64,000 nucleotides of DNA. Origin: Microbacterium sp. 11MF. GTDB taxonomy: Bacteria; Actinomycetota; Actinomycetes; Actinomycetales; Microbacteriaceae. The stretch is from assembly GCF_000383475.1 (NCBI RefSeq), contig NZ_KB911460.1, positions 1 through 64,000 of the forward strand, in the 5' to 3' direction. Below are positions 1 to 7,926 of the stretch, piece after piece; position 1 is the stretch's first letter; each line of letters starts with the position of its first letter. The notes beneath the pieces were generated by a model, which was given only the letters and a program-made list of their open reading frames with translations, searched no databases and was not told the DNA's origin. A program made the translations under genes and the position numbers.

Positions 1-798
1 ACCATCGACGACACCGCCGTCTCCGTCATCGGCGACAGCACCACCGAAAGCACCGACGCAGCCACCCCGGCCGCACCCACCGGCACCACCGGAACGCCGT
101 CCACCGACGGAACCGACGGCATCGGCTCAGGCACCCAGGTGGTCGCCCCGATCACCCTTCCGGTGACCGTCGACGACACCGCCGTCTCCGTCATCGGCGA
201 CAGCACCACCGTCGGCGGCGGCACGGCCGGCACGCCTGGCACGGGCACAACGCCCGGCGCCCCGGTCACCTCGGGCGAAAACGGGGTCGGCAGCGGTACG
301 CAGATCCTGCTGCCGATCGACATCCCCGTCACCATCGGCGACACCGCGGTCTCCATCATCGGCGACAGCACGGTGACTGACCCTGGCACCGACCCGGTCG
401 ACCCGGTCGACCCGGTGGACCCGACCGACCCGGTCGACCCCGTGGACCCGACCGACCCGGTCGACCCGGTGGACCCGACCGACCCGGTCGACCCGGTGGA
501 CCCGACCGACCCCGTGGACCCCGTGGACCCGACCGACCCGGTCGACCCGGCAACCCCCGGCACGGACCCTACCAACCCGGCGAACCCGGGCACGGTCTCC
601 GGTGACACTCCGGGCATGGGCACGGACGACCAGATCCCCGGCGCCGGCGCCGCTCCGATGGCGCCCCAGGCCAGCGCGAGCACCCCGGTCGGGACGCTGG
701 CACAGACCGGCGGAGTCGCGGTGACGTGGCTCCCCGCGCTCGCCCTGGCTCTGCTCGCCGCCGGAGCGCTGCTCACTCTGCGGCGACGTACCGTCTGA
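1..798 (+). CDS. Partial LPXTG-type (LAQTGG) surface protein with chaplin-like and DPVDPT repeats
   Basis: The frame is open from base 1, so the N-terminus lies outside the window; 265 residues are visible. Two full and one partial copy of a unit (GSGTQ, hydrophobic stretch, then a TAVS[VI]IGDST core) occur, followed at about 391-555 by a Pro/Asp tandem region built from DPVDPVDPT units. The C-terminus is a classic sorting signal: LAQTGG (697-714), a hydrophobic helix and a terminal Arg-rich tail ending at 798. Class E sortases of actinobacteria use LAXTG signals, and one is encoded at 48723. The repeat unit resembles the chaplin core but has no cysteines; that similarity is my inference. Likely a wall-anchored surface or aerial-structure protein; the exact role is unknown. 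Confidence 0.85.
   Translation, partial: TIDDTAVSVIGDSTTESTDAATPAAPTGTTGTPSTDGTDGIGSGTQVVAPITLPVTVDDTAVSVIGDSTTVGGGTAGTPGTGTTPGAPVTSGENGVGSGTQILLPIDIPVTIGDTAVSIIGDSTVTDPGTDPVDPVDPVDPTDPVDPVDPTDPVDPVDPTDPVDPVDPTDPVDPVDPTDPVDPATPGTDPTNPANPGTVSGDTPGMGTDDQIPGAGAAPMAPQASASTPVGTLAQTGGVAVTWLPALALALLAAGALLTLRRRTV
391..555 (+). repeat. In-frame tandem repeat encoding DPVDPVDPT units
   Basis: A roughly 27-bp unit (gacccggtc gacccggtg gacccgacc) recurs about six times with small changes, giving alternating Pro-Asp-Val and Pro-Asp-Thr. It forms an extended acidic stalk before the sorting signal. Such arrays often change length by slippage or recombination and may also be assembly-sensitive. Confidence 0.9.
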
Positions 799-813
799 TC
801 TCCCCCGAGGGGG

Positions 814-845
814 CGGATGCCGCGAGCCTCGACCCGCGGCATCCG
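814..845. terminator. Hairpin from inverted GGATGCC/GGCATCC pair
   Basis: CGGATGCCGCG (814-824) and CGCGGCATCCG (835-845) are perfect inverted arms of 11 bp with a 10-nt loop, 16 bp after the stop of the surface protein. There is no U-tract. Terminator function is inferred from position. Confidence 0.55.
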
Positions 846-860
846 TCCCACCCGTGCGCC

Positions 861-934
861 GATGCAATAGATCGCGAGCGACACCCCGACCCCGGGCCCC
901 TCAGCCCGGCGTGTCGCCCCGAAACCCTTGCATC
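861..934. repeat. 74-bp palindromic repeat element, copy A
   Basis: Outer arms GATGCAA (861-867) and TTGCATC (928-934) and inner arms GCGACAC (878-884) and GTGTCGC (911-917) are inverted repeats. A second copy of identical length and spacing lies at 14293-14366. Similarity continues 3' for some 15-20 bp into the CGCGAACACCCGCAAAC region. It lies between converging genes. It may be a small non-autonomous mobile palindrome or a structured RNA; I do not recognise a named family. Confidence 0.75.
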
Positions 935-992
935 CGCGAACACCCGCAAACACGCGAACACCCGCGAACACCCGCGAACACCCGCACACACG
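935..992. repeat. Short direct repeats of CGAACACCCG
   Basis: The 10-11 bp unit CGCGAACACC is repeated four to five times with variants immediately after palindromic element A. The downstream copy B keeps only the first unit, so this looks like local expansion of the element's 3' flank. Confidence 0.7.
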
Positions 993-1003
993 CCCCCAAA
1001 CGC

Positions 1004-1049
1004 CGGATGCCGCGGCCCCCGCCCCGAAGGGAGGGAACCGCGGCATCCG
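1004..1049. terminator. Inverted GGATGCC/GGCATCC pair after rplI
   Basis: CGGATGCCGCGG (1004-1015) and CCGCGGCATCCG (1038-1049) are perfect 12-bp inverted arms, 15 bp beyond the rplI stop on the minus strand. This is a probable terminator for the rpsF-ssb-rpsR-rplI operon, inferred from position; no U-run is seen. Confidence 0.55.
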
Positions 1050-1064
1050 AACCGCGCGCCAGGA

Positions 1065-1517
1065 TTACTTGGCGGCGACCACCTGCAGGGTGATCACGGC
1101 GGTGAGGTCGTCACGCAGGCGAATGGTCGCCTCGTGCTCGCCCACGGCCTTGATCGGCGAGGTGATGTGGATCTTGCGCTTGTCGAGGTCGCCGAAACCG
1201 GCGGCCTTGACGGCGTCGGCCACGTCGGCGGTCTTCACCGAACCGAACAGACGGCCTTCTGCGCCGGCCTTGACGGCCAGCTTGACCGTGTTCGACTCGA
1301 GCGTGTTCTTGAGCGCCACAGCCTCTTCGTGGTCGTGGATCGCGCGGGACTCGCGAGCGGCGCGGATAGACGCCACCTGCTTCTCGCCACCGCGGGTCCA
1401 GGCCACAGCGAAGCCCTGGGGGATGAGGTAGTTACGGGCGTACCCGTTCTTGACCTCGATGACGTCGCCTGCGCTACCGAGCCCGGCGACCTCGTTCGTG
1501 AGAATCAGCTTTGCCAT
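1065..1517 (-). CDS. rplI: 50S ribosomal protein L9
   Basis: 150 residues, the usual length. L9 binds 23S rRNA and protrudes from the L1 side of the large subunit. The N-terminal signature ([20 protein letters not shown], then IPQG) is intact, followed by the connecting helix and the C-terminal RNA-binding domain containing [18 protein letters not shown] lies 7 nt upstream of the ATG. It is the last gene of the conserved rpsF-ssb-rpsR-rplI operon, 11 bp after rpsR. Confidence 0.98.
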   Translation of the reverse strand: MAKLILTNEVAGLGSAGDVIEVKNGYARNYLIPQGFAVAWTRGGEKQVASIRAARESRAIHDHEEAVALKNTLESNTVKLAVKAGAEGRLFGSVKTADVADAVKAAGFGDLDKRKIHITSPIKAVGEHEATIRLRDDLTAVITLQVVAAK

Positions 1518-1528
1518 GTCGGTACTCC

Positions 1529-1783
1529 TTACCGGCCAGCGCCGGCGTAGGGCAGGAGCGCCATTTCACGGGCGTTCTTGATCGCCTTGGCGATCAGACG
1601 CTGCTCCTGCACCGAGACTCCGGTGATACGACGGGCGCGGATCTTTCCACGCTCCGAGATGAACTTGCGAAGCGTCGCGACATCCTTGTAGTCGATGACG
1701 CCGACGCGGATCGCCTTCGCGGGAGCGGCGTTCTTCGCGCCCTTCCGCGGCTTGCGGCGATCGCCGGTTGCCTTTCCAGCCAT
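1529..1783 (-). CDS. rpsR: 30S ribosomal protein S18 (cysteine-free form)
   Basis: 84 residues with the S18 core [19 protein letters not shown] followed by RARRITG. S18 pairs with S6 on the small-subunit platform. The CxxC zinc motif of zinc-type S18 paralogues is absent; there is no cysteine in the protein, so it is the zinc-independent form. AAGGAAG precedes the ATG by 5-6 nt. It sits between ssb and rplI in the standard operon. Confidence 0.97.
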   Translation of the reverse strand: MAGKATGDRRKPRKGAKNAAPAKAIRVGVIDYKDVATLRKFISERGKIRARRITGVSVQEQRLIAKAIKNAREMALLPYAGAGR

Positions 1784-1803
1784 GTGTCTTCCTTAAGAGA
1801 GGT

Positions 1804-1826
1804 GGATGCCGCAGCCCGCGGCATCC
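1804..1826. repeat. Inverted GGATGCCGC/GCGGCATCC pair between ssb and rpsR
   Basis: GGATGCCGC (1804-1812) and GCGGCATCC (1818-1826) form a 9-bp stem with a 5-nt loop inside the ribosomal operon. It may be an attenuator or an mRNA-stabilising hairpin, or simply another occurrence of the over-used word. Confidence 0.5.
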
Positions 1827-1836
1827 GGAATTCGAA

Positions 1837-2364
1837 TCAGAACGGGGTGTCGTCGCCGTAGCTCGTCCCGGGCGCGCTCCAGGCGTCAGGGGCCGAAGAC
1901 CCGGGCGTGGCCCAGGGCTCGTCTGCCTGCACCTGCGGACGCGACTGCTGCTGACCGCCGCCGAAGCTGCCGCCACCGCCGCCACCATTGCCACCGCTGG
2001 ACGCGGCGCGGGTGACCTGTGCGGTCGCGTAGCGGAGCGAGGGGCCGATCTCGTCGACCTCCAGCTCGATCGCCGTGCGGTTGTTGCCTTCGCGGTCCTG
2101 GTAGGAGCGCTGCTTCAGGCGGCCGGTCGCGACGACCCGCATGCCCTTGGTGAGCGAGCCTGCGACGTGCTCAGCGAACTCGCGCCAGACCGACGCGCGC
2201 ATGAACAGCGCTTCGCCGTCCTTCCACTCGTTGGCTTGACGGTCGAAGCTGCGCGGCGTCGATGCGATCGTGAAGTTCGCGACGGGCAGGCCGTTCTGCG
2301 TGTAGCGCAGCTCGGGGTCCGCCGTGAGGTTTCCCACGACCGTGATGATGGTCTCGCCGGCCAT
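1837..2364 (-). CDS. ssb: Single-stranded DNA-binding protein
   Basis: 175 residues: an N-terminal OB fold (about 1-115, with [14 protein letters not shown] and [12 protein letters not shown]), a Gly/Gln-rich linker, and the acidic tip DDTPF that recruits replication and repair partners. It coats single-stranded DNA as a tetramer. It is encoded between rpsF and rpsR, as is typical, and starts 5 bp after rpsF. Confidence 0.98.
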   Translation of the reverse strand: MAGETIITVVGNLTADPELRYTQNGLPVANFTIASTPRSFDRQANEWKDGEALFMRASVWREFAEHVAGSLTKGMRVVATGRLKQRSYQDREGNNRTAIELEVDEIGPSLRYATAQVTRAASSGGNGGGGGGSFGGGQQQSRPQVQADEPWATPGSSAPDAWSAPGTSYGDDTPF

Positions 2365-2369
2365 GAGCC

Positions 2370-2735
2370 TTAGGCCTTCGCAGCCTTGCGGGCGGCCTTG
2401 GCCTCAGCGCGCTCCTTCTCGGCGGCGACCTGAGCGATCGCCTCCTCGGCGCGGAGGACCTTGGTACGCATGATCTGCTCGTTCAGCTTGAGCTGACGGT
2501 CGAGCTCCTTCGTCGCGTCGCTCGTACCGGTGAAGTTGACGACGGCGTAGATGCCCTCGTTCTTCTTCTGGATCTCGTAGGCGAGACGGCGCTTGCCCCA
2601 GACGTCGACGTTGTCAATGGTGCCACCGTCTGCGGTGATGACCTTGAGGAAACCGTCGAGCTTGGGAGCGACCTGGCGCTCGTCGATCTCGGGGTCGAGG
2701 ATGACCATGAGTTCGTACTGGTGGATGTGCGTCAC
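2370..2735 (-). CDS. rpsF: 30S ribosomal protein S6
   Basis: 121 residues, starting with GTG at 2735 with a strong AAGGAGG ribosome-binding site. It contains the S6 ferredoxin-like fold with [13 protein letters not shown] near the N-terminus and [16 protein letters not shown] in the middle, then an Ala/Glu/Lys-rich tail. It is the first gene of the operon; promoter and any S6:S18 leader should lie in 2736-2847. Confidence 0.97.
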   Translation of the reverse strand: MTHIHQYELMVILDPEIDERQVAPKLDGFLKVITADGGTIDNVDVWGKRRLAYEIQKKNEGIYAVVNFTGTSDATKELDRQLKLNEQIMRTKVLRAEEAIAQVAAEKERAEAKAARKAAKA

Positions 2736-2847
2736 TAACCCACCTCCTTCGGACTAGAACGGATGCCGAGCATTTCCCGGCATCAGGAGGGTTGATGCAC
2801 GTGTCCGCTGATTCCGCGCATGAGCGCAGACGGACAACCACAACAGT

Positions 2848-3801
2848 CTAGCGGATGACCGGCCCGGCCACGGACGCCGCCATCCGGCTCCCCGCCTCCG
2901 CCGCCGCGGCGGCCAACTCCGGTGGGCCGACGACCTCGAACGGCACATCGAACCGCAGTGCCCAGGCGAGCACCCCCGCCCACGACCACGACCCGACCCT
3001 CACGACGCACGTGCCGTCCGGGCGCTCCGCGAGCTCGGCGTCGCCGAGCCACGGCGCGATCCGCCGAGCCGGCAGCGACAGGGCGATCTCTCCCGTCACG
3101 GGCCACCGGTCCGCCGTCTCGGATCCCTTGAACCTGGCCGCGAGATACGTCTGCGCATCCCCCGTCGGGATCTCGCGCGGCTCGAACGAGACCCCGCCGC
3201 CCTGGCGGGGTCGCAGCCGGTCGAGCCGGAGGATGCGCCAGTCCGCGGCATCCCGGTCCCACGCCACGACGTACCAGCGTCCGTCCCGAGCGACGACGGC
3301 GTGCGGTTCCGCGTGCCGGGCGGGTCGATCGGCGTCGTCGCCGTAGTCGAAGCGGAGCGTCCGGCGCTCGCGTGCGGCGACGCTCACCGCTTCGAGCGCG
3401 GCGGTCGCGACCTGCTCGGCCGGCGGCCCCGCCTCGAACCGGATCCCGTCGATGCGGTGGCGCAGGTGCGACGGCATGACCTGCCGCAGCGTCGCGAGGG
3501 CTCGGGCCGCGGCATCCGTGATGTCGACTCCGGATGCCGACTGCAACGCGACGGCGATGGCCACGGCCTGCTCGTCGTCGAAGAGAAGGGGTGGCAGTTC
3601 GTCGCCCGGGCTCAGTCGGTACCCGCCGTACGGGCCCTTCGCCGCCGTGATCGCGTAACCGAGCTCCCGCAGCCGGTCGACGTCCCGACGGACCGTGCGG
3701 ACGGTCACCCCGAGCCGGTCGGCGAGTTCCTGACCTCCCCAGTCGCGGCGCGACTGCAGGACGGACAGCAGATCCAGCATCCGGTGCGACGGCGACGACA
3801 T
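2848..3801 (-). CDS. WYL-domain transcriptional regulator
   Basis: 317 residues. An N-terminal winged helix (RMLDLLSVLQSRRDWGGQEL, then RTVRRDVDRLRELGY) is followed by a WYL ligand-sensing domain with the motif GRWYVVAWD. The open frame extends further upstream, but ATG at 3801 matches the usual start of the family and has GGAGG just before it. It is divergent from a VOC protein gene 90 bp away, a common pairing that suggests it controls that gene. The effector is unknown. Confidence 0.9.
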   Translation of the reverse strand: MSSPSHRMLDLLSVLQSRRDWGGQELADRLGVTVRTVRRDVDRLRELGYAITAAKGPYGGYRLSPGDELPPLLFDDEQAVAIAVALQSASGVDITDAAARALATLRQVMPSHLRHRIDGIRFEAGPPAEQVATAALEAVSVAARERRTLRFDYGDDADRPARHAEPHAVVARDGRWYVVAWDRDAADWRILRLDRLRPRQGGGVSFEPREIPTGDAQTYLAARFKGSETADRWPVTGEIALSLPARRIAPWLGDAELAERPDGTCVVRVGSWSWAGVLAWALRFDVPFEVVGPPELAAAAAEAGSRMAASVAGPVIR

Positions 3802-3891
3802 TCCTCCATCCTGCTCGAGAAGCGGACAGAAACGGTCCTCTACGCGGCGAAGAGTGGATCCCGGCAGACAGCCACCGACCGAAGGACCACC

Positions 3892-4356
3892 ATGACCCTC
3901 TCCACCACCACGCACCTCAACTTCCACGGCGACGCCCGCGCCGCGCTCGAGTTCTACGGCCGCGTGTTCGACGGCACCGTCTCGGTGACGACGTACGCGC
4001 AGGTCGGCATGCCCGCCGAGGCGCCCGGCGCCGAGAAGGTCGTGTTCGGCATCCTCGTCGCAGCGGACGGCTTCCGCCTCATGGCGTACGACGTCCCGGG
4101 CGAGACGCGGGGCGCCGAGGCCGTGGCCGGTTCGACCCGCCGCGAGAACGGTGCCACGATCACCGACCGCGCCTTCTTCGTCTCGCTGCAGGGCGACACC
4201 CTTGACGAGGTCGCCGCGCGCTGGGAATCCCTCGCCGACGGCGCGACGGTCATCGAGCCGCTCGCCGCGTCGCCGTGGAGCGCCGGCTTCGGCATGCTCA
4301 CCGACCGCTTCGGCGTGACGTGGGTCGTCGACGTGCGCGCGGCCCACGCCGGCTGA
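3892..4356 (+). CDS. VOC family protein (PhnB-like)
   Basis: 154 residues with the vicinal-oxygen-chelate fold of the PhnB/3-demethylubiquinone-methyltransferase-like subgroup: an N-terminal THLNFHGDARAALEFYGRVF, a middle strand FGILVAADGFRLMAYD, and a C-terminal FGMLTDRFGVTWVVDV. Enzymatic activity for this subgroup is rarely known; members are often tiny antibiotic- or metabolite-binding proteins. The start ATG follows an upstream read-through frame and directly faces the WYL regulator. Confidence 0.88.
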   Translation: MTLSTTTHLNFHGDARAALEFYGRVFDGTVSVTTYAQVGMPAEAPGAEKVVFGILVAADGFRLMAYDVPGETRGAEAVAGSTRRENGATITDRAFFVSLQGDTLDEVAARWESLADGATVIEPLAASPWSAGFGMLTDRFGVTWVVDVRAAHAG

Positions 4357-4389
4357 CACCCGGCCGCTGGCACAGAACGTGCACCCGAC

Positions 4390-4423
4390 GCCACCCCGCG
4401 AGCAGGATCTCTCGCGGGGTGGC
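4390..4423 (+). terminator. Rho-independent terminator after VOC gene
   Basis: GCCACCCCGCGAG (4390-4402) and CTCGCGGGGTGGC (4411-4423) make a perfect 13-bp stem with an 8-nt loop, followed by GCTTTCG. Confidence 0.75.
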
Positions 4424-4431
4424 GCTTTCGG

Positions 4432-4437
4432 TACCGT
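4432..4437 (+). promoter_or_regulatory. -10 box TACCGT, leaderless start
   Basis: TACCGT ends 6 nt before the ATG at 4444 and there is no ribosome-binding site, so the transcript probably begins at the start codon. Confidence 0.5.
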
Positions 4438-4443
4438 GGCCGC

Positions 4444-5616
4444 ATGAGCACCCCCGCCTTCGACGCGCGACCTTTGACCGACCCCGTCGACGGGGCCACG
4501 GCGCGGGCGTACCGCAGGCAGCTCCTGTCGACGGGGCGCGCGCCGAAGACCGCCGGCTGGGCAGCGGGATGCCTCATCGTCGCCGTCGTCGGGGTCTTCG
4601 GCCTCGTCGTCGTCAACCTCATCTTCCGACTCGTGTTCGCCCCGTTCTTCGAGGGCTCACCGCCCGAGGGTGCCGGGTCGATCGCGATCATCCTCGTGGT
4701 CGGCCTCATCGCGGTCGGCCTGACCGCCCTCATCGTGAAGGCGTACCGCAACGGCAGTGTGCGCTGGTACCGACTCGACCACTTCGCCCGGGCGAACGGC
4801 ATGACCTGGTACCCGCAGGCATCCAACCCGCCGCTCCCGGGGATGATCTTCTCGCTCGGCAGTTCGCGCACGGCGACGGACATCCTCCGCGGCGAGCAGC
4901 CCCGCCTGGTCGAGTTCGGGAACTACCGGTACACGACCGGGTCGGGCAAGAACCGCACCACCCACCGCTGGGGCTACGTCGCGATACGTCTCGGCACCCC
5001 GCTGCCCCACATCGTGCTGGATGCCGAGGGCAACAACACCTTCCTGGGCACGAACCTGCCGCAGACGTTCGACAAGCACCAGCGGCTCAGCCTCGAGGGC
5101 GACTTCGACAAATACTTCTCGCTCTACTGCCCGGAGGGCTACGAGCAGGACGCGCTCTACCTCTTCACGCCCGACATCATGGCGAGGTTCATCGACAACG
5201 CCGCGCAGCTCGATGTCGAGATCGTCGACGACTGGCTGTTCCTGTACGGCAAGCGCGACTTCTCCACCCTCGATCCGCGGACGTGGGGTTGGCTGTTCTC
5301 CGTCGTCGGTGCACTGATGGACAAGCTCGCGCAGTGGGAGCGGTGGCGGGACGACCGGTTGGCGATGCCCGCCGCCGGCGCAGCGGCATCCGGTGTCGTC
5401 GGCGGCGCCGCGAGCGGAACATCGCCCGACGGGGTGGCGGGCGCCCTCCCGTTCGCGCCGCCGGTCGAGGCGCTCCGCCCGCCGCCGGGCGTCGCCCCGA
5501 GCGGTCGCCGACTGAAGACGGCCGTGCCGTGGGCGACCATCCTGATCGGCGGAGCGATCGTGATCGTCTGGTTCGCGCTGCAGAGCGGGGTGTTCGGGGC
5601 GATCTTCAGTCGATGA
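4444..5616 (+). CDS. Hypothetical membrane protein
   Basis: 390 residues, function not recognised. Two membrane helices are visible near residues 38-62 and 78-98, and a third at the extreme C-terminus (about 368-387). The region between is about 270 residues with many aromatic residues, HRWGYVAIRLG and EGDFDKYFSLYCPEGYEQ, then a Pro/Ala-rich linker. The architecture suggests a globular domain held between membrane anchors. The gene overlaps the 3' end of the converging gene by 11 bp. Confidence 0.8.
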   Translation: MSTPAFDARPLTDPVDGATARAYRRQLLSTGRAPKTAGWAAGCLIVAVVGVFGLVVVNLIFRLVFAPFFEGSPPEGAGSIAIILVVGLIAVGLTALIVKAYRNGSVRWYRLDHFARANGMTWYPQASNPPLPGMIFSLGSSRTATDILRGEQPRLVEFGNYRYTTGSGKNRTTHRWGYVAIRLGTPLPHIVLDAEGNNTFLGTNLPQTFDKHQRLSLEGDFDKYFSLYCPEGYEQDALYLFTPDIMARFIDNAAQLDVEIVDDWLFLYGKRDFSTLDPRTWGWLFSVVGALMDKLAQWERWRDDRLAMPAAGAAASGVVGGAASGTSPDGVAGALPFAPPVEALRPPPGVAPSGRRLKTAVPWATILIGGAIVIVWFALQSGVFGAIFSR

Positions 5617-6946
5617 CGGCGGTCGCCAGGACGGATCGGCGCGGGCGCACGATGGGGTCCTGATAGCGCGCGGGCGTCACCGTGATGTCGCTGCCCGCGT
5701 CGGACCACGACTCGGCGCCGCGGCGGCCGAGCACCTTGCGGGCCGTCAGGATGCCCCAGACGAGGGGGGCGCCGACGGCGAGCGCGACGGCTCCGAGGAC
5801 CGAGTGATCTTCCGCGCCGAGGACGGCCTTGCGCTGCCACGCCTCGTGAAGGCGCCCGCCACGGGCGATCGGCACGACGCGCGGCTCGAGCGCACCCCGG
5901 CGGCGCATGTCGACGAGCCGTTCGACGTCCGACCACCACGTCGATTCGGTCGCGTCGTGGAAGTAGTTGTCGGCCAGCCATGCGGTGTGGGGATGCCGGA
6001 ACCGCCGAGCGATCACATCGTCGGCGCCCCCCTGCACGCCGCTCCGACTGAAGACGGTGTTGAGGTGGCTCTTCGAGACCCCGAACGTCGTGAGCGCGAT
6101 GACGGGCAGGCCCATCGCCATCGCCTCGATCGCGGCCGTGGAACTGACCGTGACGAGCCCTTCCGCGGTCTCGAGCGCCCGAGACATCGGCTCGTGCGAG
6201 AAGACGAGGTTGTCGGGCCGATCGCGCAGGAGATCGGTCAGCTCGGTGCGCTCGAAGTGCGTCTCGGCCTCGCCGAGGTCGGGCCGACTGCGCAGCTTGA
6301 GGACCACGCGCCGCGTCGGGTCGGCCAGAGCTGCGGCGCGGAGGATCTCGGCGAGCTGGCGCCGTTCCTCGGGCTCGCGCGGCACGATCGCCTGCGCGGC
6401 GAAGACGAGGTCCGTACCGCCCATGGCCTCGTGGGCGGGGCGGGCGAACGGCAGGGTGGCCAGACCGAAGCGCATCGTGAGCCCGAGCCGATCCGCCAGC
6501 TGCCTGAACGCGCGCAGCTCGCGCTTCGAGTGCACGACCATCAGGTCGCAGTGCCGGCGGTAGAGCGCCGCACCCCGCTGGGCCGGGATCGACATCCCGG
6601 GAAGACCCGAGACGACCACCGGGCGCGGCGTGACCCGGTCGATCTGACGCATCACGAGGCGCACGAACGGACCGCGGCCGCCGATGACGACGACGTCGGG
6701 GCGGTCCTTCGCCAGCCAGGCGGCGATGTCGTCGTAGGCCACGCGGGTGACCGCCTCGGGACGGATGCCGGTGCCCGCCAACGCCGCATGCTCCTGCGTC
6801 ACGCTCACCACGAGCGGGGTCTGCACGAGCAGCAGGTGCGGATCGGCGGACGGCGCGGAGTCGATGAGCGCCGCCGACCACTTCACGAAGGAGTCGGCGT
6901 CGGCGATCGCGACGACGCGCAGGCGTCCCGGACGGTCACCGCGCAT
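5606..6946 (-). CDS. DUF6716-like putative glycosyltransferase
   Basis: 446 residues, starting 2 bp after neuB stops, so co-transcribed with it. The fold resembles a GT-B type transferase: an N-terminal Rossmann-like half and a C-terminal half with FSHEPMSRALETAEGLVTVS followed by STAAIEAMAMGLPVIALTTF, the usual nucleotide-sugar-binding arrangement. A short hydrophobic stretch near residue 390 may touch the membrane. By position it is the last enzyme of the nonulosonate cassette and may transfer or initiate the polymer. The DUF6716 assignment is from memory of the family, not a search. Confidence 0.75.
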   Translation of the reverse strand: MRGDRPGRLRVVAIADADSFVKWSAALIDSAPSADPHLLLVQTPLVVSVTQEHAALAGTGIRPEAVTRVAYDDIAAWLAKDRPDVVVIGGRGPFVRLVMRQIDRVTPRPVVVSGLPGMSIPAQRGAALYRRHCDLMVVHSKRELRAFRQLADRLGLTMRFGLATLPFARPAHEAMGGTDLVFAAQAIVPREPEERRQLAEILRAAALADPTRRVVLKLRSRPDLGEAETHFERTELTDLLRDRPDNLVFSHEPMSRALETAEGLVTVSSTAAIEAMAMGLPVIALTTFGVSKSHLNTVFSRSGVQGGADDVIARRFRHPHTAWLADNYFHDATESTWWSDVERLVDMRRRGALEPRVVPIARGGRLHEAWQRKAVLGAEDHSVLGAVALAVGAPLVWGILTARKVLGRRGAESWSDAGSDITVTPARYQDPIVRPRRSVLATAVID

Positions 6947-6948
6947 GA

Positions 6949-7821
6949 TCAGGCCGGGACGCGGCGCAGCTTCGCCATCGGAGCCAGCTCGCCGTCGTAG
7001 ATGCGCTTGACGCCATCTCCGAGAGCCGTCTCGATGACACGGATGTCGCGGACCAGGTGCTCGAGGCCGGTCGGCTCGAGCGATGCCGCATGGTCCGAGC
7101 CCCACATCGTGCGGTCGAGGGTGATGTGACGCTCCACTGCGACGGCGCCGAGAGCGACGGCGGCGAGGGAGATCTGCAGGCCCCGCTCGTGACCGGAGTA
7201 GCCGACGGGGATGCCGGCGTACCGGTCGCGGAGCGAGGCGATCATCTTGATGTTCGCCTCTTCGGGCTCCATCGGGTAGGTCGACGTGGCGTGCATCAGC
7301 ACGGTGCGGTCGGTGCCGAGCACCTCGAGCGCACGGTCGATCTGATCGATGGTCGACATCCCGGTCGACAGGATGACCGGCTTGCCCGTGGCGCGGAGGG
7401 CCTCGAGGAGCTCGATGTCGGTGAGGCTTGCGGAGGCGACCTTGTGGGCGACGACGCCGAGGTCCTCGAGGAAGTCGACGCTCGGCACGTCCCACGGCGA
7501 CGCGAACCAGTCCAGCCCGCGCATCGTGGCGTGGTCGCCGATCTCGACGTACTGGTCGCGGTCGAACTCGACGCGGTAGCGGTACTCGAGGTAGGTCATG
7601 GTGCCCCACGGCGTCTCGCGCAGGGTGTCGCGCATGTGCGCCGGGGTGGCGATCTCGGGCGTGCGCTTCTGGAACTTGACGGCGTCCGCGCCGGCGTCGG
7701 CCGCGACGTCGATCAGCCGCTTGGCGAGCTCGACGTCGCCGTTGTGGTTGAGGCCGATCTCGGCGATGACGTACACGGGGTGTCCGCCGCCGAGCACGTG
7801 GTTTCCGATGGTCACCGTCAT
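6949..7821 (-). CDS. neuB: NeuB-family nonulosonic acid synthase
   Basis: 290 residues. NeuB enzymes condense PEP with a six-carbon sugar (N-acetylmannosamine, mannose-6-phosphate or related) to make a nine-carbon acid. The TIM-barrel motifs are present: AEIGLNHNGDVELAKRLID, DAVKFQKRT, STGMSTIDQI, GYSGHERGL and ERHITLDRTMWGSDHAASLE. The C-terminal SAF (antifreeze-like) domain of classical 340-350 residue NeuB is missing. AAAGGA lies 7 nt before the ATG. It is 105 bp from neuA and followed closely by the DUF6716 gene. Substrate cannot be read from sequence; see findings for the Kdn hypothesis. Confidence 0.88.
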   Translation of the reverse strand: MTVTIGNHVLGGGHPVYVIAEIGLNHNGDVELAKRLIDVAADAGADAVKFQKRTPEIATPAHMRDTLRETPWGTMTYLEYRYRVEFDRDQYVEIGDHATMRGLDWFASPWDVPSVDFLEDLGVVAHKVASASLTDIELLEALRATGKPVILSTGMSTIDQIDRALEVLGTDRTVLMHATSTYPMEPEEANIKMIASLRDRYAGIPVGYSGHERGLQISLAAVALGAVAVERHITLDRTMWGSDHAASLEPTGLEHLVRDIRVIETALGDGVKRIYDGELAPMAKLRRVPA

Positions 7822-7926
7822 GGCGAGTCCTTTCGTCGTTACTCCTCTCAGGGTGGGTTCCGACCGTGAATGACGGATGAACCCCCGATGGCGAGGACCG
7901 GACGACTGGCTGTCGGATGCGTGCGG

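Noticed and set aside
391..555. CRISPR-like array
   Set aside because: The repeats are contiguous, in frame and encode Pro/Asp; there are no unique spacers.
928..1431. Coding frames over the CGAACACCCG repeats and rplI
   Set aside because: Repeat-driven or antisense frames; rplI on the minus strand is certain.
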